Shown here: piece after piece, positions 59,101 through 64,000 of the stretch | How positions within the stretch are numbered: the stretch's first letter is position 1 | How the letters are laid out: each line of letters begins with the position of its first letter | Assembly (NCBI GenBank): GCA_002104895.1 | Contig: MCFG01000010.1 | Coordinates: forward strand, 1-64,000 | Length of the DNA stretch: 64,000 nucleotides | Origin: Anaeromyces robustus | Taxonomy: Eukaryota > Neocallimastigomycota > Neocallimastigomycetes > Neocallimastigales > Neocallimastigaceae | Direction of reading: 5' to 3' | Made by a program: the position numbers and the translations under genes | Notes under the pieces: generated by a model | Databases searched by the model: none | What the model saw: the letters and a program-made list of their open reading frames with translations, nothing else | Told to the model about the DNA's origin: nothing

Positions 59101-62100
59101 TCATTACCTTTCTCAATCAGATGAACTTCAAATTAAGATGGCTCAAGGTGCTAAGCCAGGTGAAGGTGGTGAATTACCAGGTCATAAGGTATCTGAAAGT
59201 ATTGGTAAAACTAGACATTCTACTCCAGGTGTAGGTCTTATTTCTCCACCACCTCATCATGATATTTATTCTATTGAAGATCTTAAACAATTAATTTATG
59301 ATTTGAAATGTTCTAATCCAGAAGCTCGTGTTTCTGTTAAATTAGTATCTGAAGTTGGTGTTGGTATTGTTGCCTCTGGTGTAGCTAAAGCTAAAGCTGA
59401 TCATATTCTTATTTCTGGTCATGATGGTGGTACAGGTGCTTCTAGATTAACTGGTATTAAATATGCTGGTCTTCCATGGGAATTAGGTCTTGTAGAAACT
59501 CATCAAACTTTAGTATTAAATGATCTTAGAGGTCGTGTTGTACTTCAAACGGATGGTCAAATTAAAACAGGTAGAGATGTTGCTATTGCTTGTTTATTAG
59601 GTGCTGAAGAATTTGGTTTTGCTACTGCTCCATTAATTTCTATGGGTTGTACTATGATGCGTAAATGTCATTTGAATTCTTGTCCAGTAGGTATTGCTAC
59701 TCAAGATCCAGAATTAAGAAAACGTTTCAAAGGTCAACCAGAACATGTTATTAATTTCTTCTATTATGTTGCTGAAGAATTAAGAGAAATTATGGCTAAA
59801 TTAGGTTTCCGTACTGTTAATGAAATGGTTGGTCGTTCAGATATGTTAAAGGTTAGTGATTCTCTTGTTAATCCAAAGGCTATGATGTTAGATCTTGCTC
59901 CAATTCTTACACCAGCCTACACTTTACGTCCAGGTGTTCCAACTTATTGTGTAAGAAAACAAGATCATACACTTTGGAAGCGTTTAGATAATATTGTTAT
60001 TGAAGAAATGAAATATAAAAAGGAAAAGGGTAAACCATTAGATACTACTATGGACTTTAATGTTATTAATACGGATCGTGCTATTGGTACTACTGTTTCT
60101 TATCATATTTCTAAAATGTATAAGGAAGAAGGTTTACCAGATAATACTATTAACTTCAACTTAAAGGGTTCTGCTGGTCAATCTCTTGGTGCTTTCTTAG
60201 CTAAGGGTGCTACTATTCGTTTAGAAGGTGATTCTAACGATTATGTTGGTAAAGGTTTATCTGGTGGTCGTATTATTATTTTCCCACCAAAAGGTACAAC
60301 TTTCAAGGCAGAAGATAATATTATTGTTGGTAATGTTTGTTTATATGGTGCTACTAGTGGTGAAGCCTATATTAATGGTGTTGCTGCTGAACGTTTCTGT
60401 GTACGTAATAGTGGTGCTACTGCTGTTGTTGAAGGTGTAGGTGATCATGGATGTGAATATATGACTGGTGGTCGTTGTATTATTCTTGGTGATGTTGGAC
60501 GTAACTTTGCTGCCGGTATGAGCGGTGGTATTGCTTATGTTTATGATCCTGATGGTAAATTCCCAAGTAAATGTAATATGGAACTTGTTAGATTAGAATC
60601 TTTAGAAGAAGAAGAAGAAATTGAATTTGTTAAGAATACTATTACTAAACATGTTGAATATACTGATTCTGCTAAAGGTAAGGCTTTATTAGAAGATTGG
60701 GATAATACTTTGAATGCCTTTGTTAAAGTTATGCCAATTGATTATAAAAAGATTCTTGAAGCTAAAAAACCAAAGAATATTAAAGAAGCAGAAGAAAAGG
60801 CTAAAAAGGAACAAGAAGAAAAGGAAGTTGAAATTGAAATGGTATCTAATAAAAGTAAAAGAAGTAGTAGATCAGCCACTCCAAATCAAATTCATATTCA
60901 TGAAAGTATTAATGATATTGTTGATATTGAAGATTTAACTTCAGATATTAATCTTGAAGCTAAAAAGGATATTAAACATTTAGATAAAATTAAAGGTTTT
61001 ATGAAATATAAAAAGGAAAAAGATCATTACCGTCCAGTACATCGTAGAATTAATGATTGGAAGGAAGTTTCCAGACGTTTAGATCATGATTCCCTTAAAG
61101 TACAATCAGCTCGTTGTATGGATTGTGGTATTCCATTCTGTCAATCTGATACTGGTTGTCCATTAGGTAATATTATTCCAAAGTTTAATGAATTAGTATT
61201 TAAAGAACAATGGAAGGAAGCTTATATTAGATTAACTACTACTTCTAACTTCCCAGAATTTACTGGTCGTGTTTGTCCAGCATTATGTGAAGGTGCTTGT
61301 TGTTTAGGAGCTCAAAGTGATCCAGTTTCCGTTAAATCTATTGAAGCTGCTATTATTGATAGAGCTTGGGAAGAAGGTTGGATTGTTCCAACTCCTCCAG
61401 TTGAACGTACTGGTAAGAGAATTGCTATTATTGGTTCAGGTCCATCTGGTTTAGCAGCTGCTGATCAATTAAATAAAGCAGGTCACTCTGTTATTGTTTA
61501 TGAACGTAATGATCGTATTGGTGGTCTTTTAATGTATGGTATTCCAAATATGAAATTAGATAAGGAACTTGTACAAAGACGTGTTGATTTAATGGCTGCT
61601 GAAGGTGTTAAATTCATTACTAATGCTCATGTTGGTAAGGATCTTGATGCTCGTACTTTACAAAAAGATAATGATGCTGTATTAATTTGTACTGGTTCTA
61701 CTTGGCCAAGAGATTTAAAGATTAAGGGACGTGAATTAAATGGTATTTACTTTGCTATGGAATATTTAGAAAGAAATACTAAGAGTTTAATTAATTCTCA
61801 CTTTACAGATGGTAAGAATATATCTGTTAAAGATATGAATGTTGTTATTATTGGTGGTGGTGATACTGGTAATGATTGTATTGGTTCCGCTATTCGTCAA
61901 GGTGCTAAGAGTGTTACTAACTTTGAACTTTTACCACAACCACCAACACAACGTGCTGCTGATAATCCATGGCCACAATGGCCACGTATTTTCAGAGTAG
62001 ATTATGGTCATGAAGAATCTATTCATAAATATGGTAAGGATCCAAGAGAATATTGTATTATGTCAAAAGAATTTATTCCAGCTCCATCTGGTAATCGTAT

Positions 62101-62545
62101 TGCTGGTATTAAGACTGTTCGTGTTGATTGGTCTAAGGATAATAATGGTAAATGGGTTATGAAAGAAATTCCAGATTCTGAAAAGGTTTTCCCAGCTGAT
62201 ATTGTATTCTTAAGTATGGGTTTCTGTGGTCCAGAAGATACTATTACTAAACAATTAGGTATTCAACAAGATAAACGTACTAATATTATTACACCAAAGG
62301 ATGGATTCCAAACTTCTATTCCAGGTGTATTTGCTGCTGGTGATTGTCGTCGTGGTCAATCTTTAGTTGTTTGGGGTGTTAGTGAAGGTCGTCGTGCTGC
62401 TCGTGAAATTGATTTATACTTAATGGGTAATACTGTATTACCAGTTATTGGTGGTATGACAAAACGTGCTCCATCAGATATACAACTTAAGGAAGAAGAT
62501 GCTCCACCAACTGCTAATCAAAATAATCACAACATGCATTCATAA
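56186..62545 (+). CDS. GLT1: Glutamate synthase (NADH-type GOGAT), fused large and small subunits
   Basis: Converts glutamine plus 2-oxoglutarate to two glutamates using NAD(P)H, the second step of the GS-GOGAT route of ammonium assimilation. 2119 residues without introns, close to fungal Glt1 (about 2145). A 31-residue propeptide precedes Cys32 (DSCGVGF), the N-terminal nucleophile of the glutaminase domain. Then the FMN synthase domain (about 870-1230) with SYGSISYEAH, GEGGEDPERF and the 3Fe-4S cluster CTMMRKCHLNSCPVG (about 1155); the GxGxG beta-helix (about 1320-1450); a charged linker with KSKRSSRSATP; and the small-subunit part with cysteines in CMDCGIPFCQSDTGCPLG (about 1643), FAD motif IIGSGPSGLAAAD (about 1748), NAD(P) motif VVIIGGGDTGND (about 1886) and FAAGDCRRGQSLVVW. 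No targeting peptide, so cytosolic. Codons are strongly biased (GGT, GCT, CGT), suggesting high expression. The chosen start gives the expected propeptide length. Confidence 0.98.
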   Translation: MKQYNEEKFQSWANVLPEKQGLYNPENEKDSCGVGFVVSIKGERSNDILAKGKPLLCNMTHRGAVSADPRDGDGAGVMTGIPYEYFADEIKENFNFELPPPGQYATGNIFFNPEKKALQESKEAFEGFASDLGLIVLCWRLVPTDNSMLGPSTLSKEPAILQPFITLASSSANPTGEFDTTYFEKQLYFLRKQTTHALNIKDWFYICSLSNKTIVYKGLFTPIQVYNYYRDLNSPDYLTHFALVHSRFSTNTFPSWDRAQPMRWCAHNGEINTLRGNKNWMRAREGVMKSATLGKKIEDIYPIIEVGGSDSAAFDNVLELLVINGALTMPEAIMIMIPEAISPGVQIEPYKRNFYRWASCIMEPWDGPALFTFSDGRYVGANLDRNGLRPCRYYVTKDDIMICASEVGAITTEPEEIAAKGRLMPGRMLLVDTEEGKIIDDGELKKSICNKHDFGAWVEHNMIKLEDVVQSAKTGNYFKPNVLDDTTFAKDPRAIAFGYTHEQINTLFAPIFNDGKEALGSMGNDQPLACLSLQPRLPYDYFRELFAQVTNPPIDPIREEIIMSLGCAVGPEGNILEVTEEQCQRLYLPSPFISIDELSSIKSMDHMDPTWKVKTIDITYPKEEGIDGYVATLDRICEEVTQAINDGYKIAVLSDRNTNKKRISISTLIAVGGVHHHLVRHKLRSRIALIAETAEAREVHHFCVLVGYGADGICPYLALEIMFKLQREGLVKEGNDCEKIVENYRDVVNHGILKVMSKMGISTLQSYKGAQIFEALGVDASVVNRCFVGTASRIKGINFEVLALDAMYLHDRAWPSRKTARLRTLPESGDYFWRHGGENRVNTPKAVAELQDAVRNKNLNAYKRYSEKSQEAIKNCTLRGLLEFKKNTNSIPIEFVEPWTSIVKRFCTGAMSYGSISYEAHTTLAIAMNRLGGKSNTGEGGEDPERFNKLENGDSLRSAIKQVASGRFGVTSHYLSQSDELQIKMAQGAKPGEGGELPGHKVSESIGKTRHSTPGVGLISPPPHHDIYSIEDLKQLIYDLKCSNPEARVSVKLVSEVGVGIVASGVAKAKADHILISGHDGGTGASRLTGIKYAGLPWELGLVETHQTLVLNDLRGRVVLQTDGQIKTGRDVAIACLLGAEEFGFATAPLISMGCTMMRKCHLNSCPVGIATQDPELRKRFKGQPEHVINFFYYVAEELREIMAKLGFRTVNEMVGRSDMLKVSDSLVNPKAMMLDLAPILTPAYTLRPGVPTYCVRKQDHTLWKRLDNIVIEEMKYKKEKGKPLDTTMDFNVINTDRAIGTTVSYHISKMYKEEGLPDNTINFNLKGSAGQSLGAFLAKGATIRLEGDSNDYVGKGLSGGRIIIFPPKGTTFKAEDNIIVGNVCLYGATSGEAYINGVAAERFCVRNSGATAVVEGVGDHGCEYMTGGRCIILGDVGRNFAAGMSGGIAYVYDPDGKFPSKCNMELVRLESLEEEEEIEFVKNTITKHVEYTDSAKGKALLEDWDNTLNAFVKVMPIDYKKILEAKKPKNIKEAEEKAKKEQEEKEVEIEMVSNKSKRSSRSATPNQIHIHESINDIVDIEDLTSDINLEAKKDIKHLDKIKGFMKYKKEKDHYRPVHRRINDWKEVSRRLDHDSLKVQSARCMDCGIPFCQSDTGCPLGNIIPKFNELVFKEQWKEAYIRLTTTSNFPEFTGRVCPALCEGACCLGAQSDPVSVKSIEAAIIDRAWEEGWIVPTPPVERTGKRIAIIGSGPSGLAAADQLNKAGHSVIVYERNDRIGGLLMYGIPNMKLDKELVQRRVDLMAAEGVKFITNAHVGKDLDARTLQKDNDAVLICTGSTWPRDLKIKGRELNGIYFAMEYLERNTKSLINSHFTDGKNISVKDMNVVIIGGGDTGNDCIGSAIRQGAKSVTNFELLPQPPTQRAADNPWPQWPRIFRVDYGHEESIHKYGKDPREYCIMSKEFIPAPSGNRIAGIKTVRVDWSKDNNGKWVMKEIPDSEKVFPADIVFLSMGFCGPEDTITKQLGIQQDKRTNIITPKDGFQTSIPGVFAAGDCRRGQSLVVWGVSEGRRAAREIDLYLMGNTVLPVIGGMTKRAPSDIQLKEEDAPPTANQNNHNMHS

Positions 62546-62970
62546 TCATTAAAAAAAAAAAAAAAAATTTAAATAATTTAAATGATATATAATATAAATA
62601 TAAAAATAATACAGTATAATATAATATAATATAATATAAAATCATATCATATAATATAATACAATATAATATAAACAATAATAGTAAATAATATAGATTA
62701 TTAAAAATCATGAAGTAAAATCAATCGAAAATCAAAATAATCAAAAATCATAAAAAGAAGCATTTTTAGATAATATCCAAATTAATTTTGACTTTCCCAA
62801 TTTACATTTATTTAACATTATAATTTTTTTTTCTTAATTTAATTAGTTTTATTATACAAATAAAAATGATATATAAAAATATATCAATTTTTTTTTTTTT
62901 TTTTTACTTTCTACTAAATAATTAGAGATTAATAAAATAAGTAAAAAAATTTTTATATATATAGTAATTT

Positions 62971-63001
<31 letters not shown>

Positions 63002-63050
63002 TATAAATTATATATATTATAAAAAACAAAACAAAACAAAACAAAAACAA

Positions 63051-63081
<31 letters not shown>

Positions 63082-64000
63082 TCACAAAAAATACATTAAA
63101 CAAAAAAAACAAAAACTAAAAAAAAAAAAAAAAAAAAAAAACATTAAATAATATATATAAATATATCTATATATAAAATTTGTTATTGTAAAAATATTTA
63201 TTTACAGCTATAAAAAAAAAGATATTCATTAATATTGTATATATATAAATATTATAAAAAGAAACACACACACACACATACATTTTTAAAATAATATTAA
63301 TGAATATTAAATAAATTGTTTTAAATATAAAGTTTTAATAAATATTTTATAATAAAATTTATCTTATTTAATTATTAAAAATAAAAAAAAAAAAAATTTT
63401 TAAATAAATAAATAAATAATTAAAATAAAAAAAAAAATATTAATATAAAAATAATAATAATTAATTTTTGTTTAAATCATTTTTTTATTATAATAATTTT
63501 TATTTATTTATTTGTTTCTTGTGTAATACTTTGATAAAAGAAAAATTATTAAAATTATTTTGATATATTTTTATAATTATATAAATTTTTTCTGTACTTT
63601 TTTTTATTTATTATAATTTAATAATTAAAACTTGTTTAATTTTTATTTGTTTATAATTTAATAATTTTATAAAAGTTCTTTTATATTATTATATATTATA
63701 GAATATTCTATTATACTATAATTTTATAAAAATTTTATTTATTTTTTTTTTATTATGAGTCAGAGGTAAAAAATTTTTTTATTTTTAAATGAACGAATTC
63801 TTTTTTTTTTTTTTTTTTTTTAAAAATATAAAAAAATATAAAAAAAAAAAAAAAAACTATAAAATACTATAGAATATTATTAAATATAAACTATAATAAA
63901 ATAATATAAACTATAATAAAATAATAAAATAATATAAACTATAATAAAATAATAAAAATAATATAAACTATAATAAAATAATATAAAATATAAAAAATAT
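62546..64000. other. 3' flank of GLT1 to window end
   Basis: AT-rich, with AATAT runs (about 62614-62672), CAAAA and CA runs (63029-63082, 63264-63280), poly-T and a short tandem at 63886-63985. The A/CA-rich stretch could be the leader or promoter of a gene beyond the window. No gene seen. Confidence 0.6.
63886..63985. repeat. Short tandem repeat, unit about 20-30 bp
   Basis: Four copies of TATAAACTATAATAAAATAA separated by variable AATAAAATAA filler, at the right edge of the window. Confidence 0.85.

Overview
The window is nuclear DNA of an extremely AT-rich fungus, most likely an anaerobic gut fungus (Neocallimastigomycota); the genus cannot be told. The evidence is: non-coding DNA made almost only of A and T with many AAT and AAAT microsatellites; poly-asparagine tracts in proteins; short GT..AG introns (most 75-300 bp) with A/T-only interiors; and fungal genes such as myosin-motor chitin synthases and a fused NADH-type glutamate synthase. 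All gene models below were built by hand from splice sites and reading-frame phase. Each adds up to a whole number of codons, except the first chitin synthase, which has one apparent frameshift.

Layout, left to right. 60-13652 (+): two head-to-tail chitin synthases with an N-terminal myosin-like motor. They share identical intron positions and a patch of near-identical DNA in the catalytic domain that suggests gene conversion. 14444-16480 (-): an At4g15545-like coiled-coil protein. 16917-18969 (-): RNase H2 subunit B. 19299-20062 (+): ribosomal protein S9 (uS4), divergent from RNase H2B across a 329-bp shared promoter. 21075-23940 (+): a six-exon gene I cannot identify, with a weak resemblance to the XLF/Nej1 fold. 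24481-25841 (-): a secreted, probably GPI-anchored GH114-type glycosidase. 27185-30369 (-): replication licensing factor CDT1. 32487-37342 (+): a single-pass LRR receptor-like protein with a large cytosolic tail ending in an SH3 domain. 37676-44656 (-): a 14-exon CSL (CBF1/Su(H)/Lag-1) transcription factor. 45604-49083 (-): an MFS sugar-porter-like protein with a loop of about 660 residues between its two six-helix halves, possibly a sensor. 49084-56185: a 7-kb AT-rich desert. 56186-62545 (+): intronless glutamate synthase GLT1. 62546-64000: AT-rich flank with short repeats.

The genes do not form a pathway cluster. The themes are cell-wall building and modification (chitin synthases, GH114), DNA replication and repair (RNase H2B, CDT1, both with PCNA-binding-like motifs), signalling and transcription (LRR-TM-SH3 protein, CSL, sensor-like MFS protein), and housekeeping metabolism and translation (GLT1, RPS9). 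GLT1, RPS9 and the chitin synthases use a restricted codon set (GGT, GCT, CGT, AAG) typical of highly expressed genes. The CSL factor, the LRR protein, the MFS protein and the unidentified gene are Asn/Lys/Ser rich with AT-driven codons.

I found no tRNA, rRNA, CRISPR array, or recognisable intact transposon or virus-like element. The most interesting items are the LRR-TM-SH3 receptor architecture, the CSL factor in a basal fungus, the loop-inserted MFS protein, the conversion patch between the chitin synthases, and the unidentified six-exon gene.
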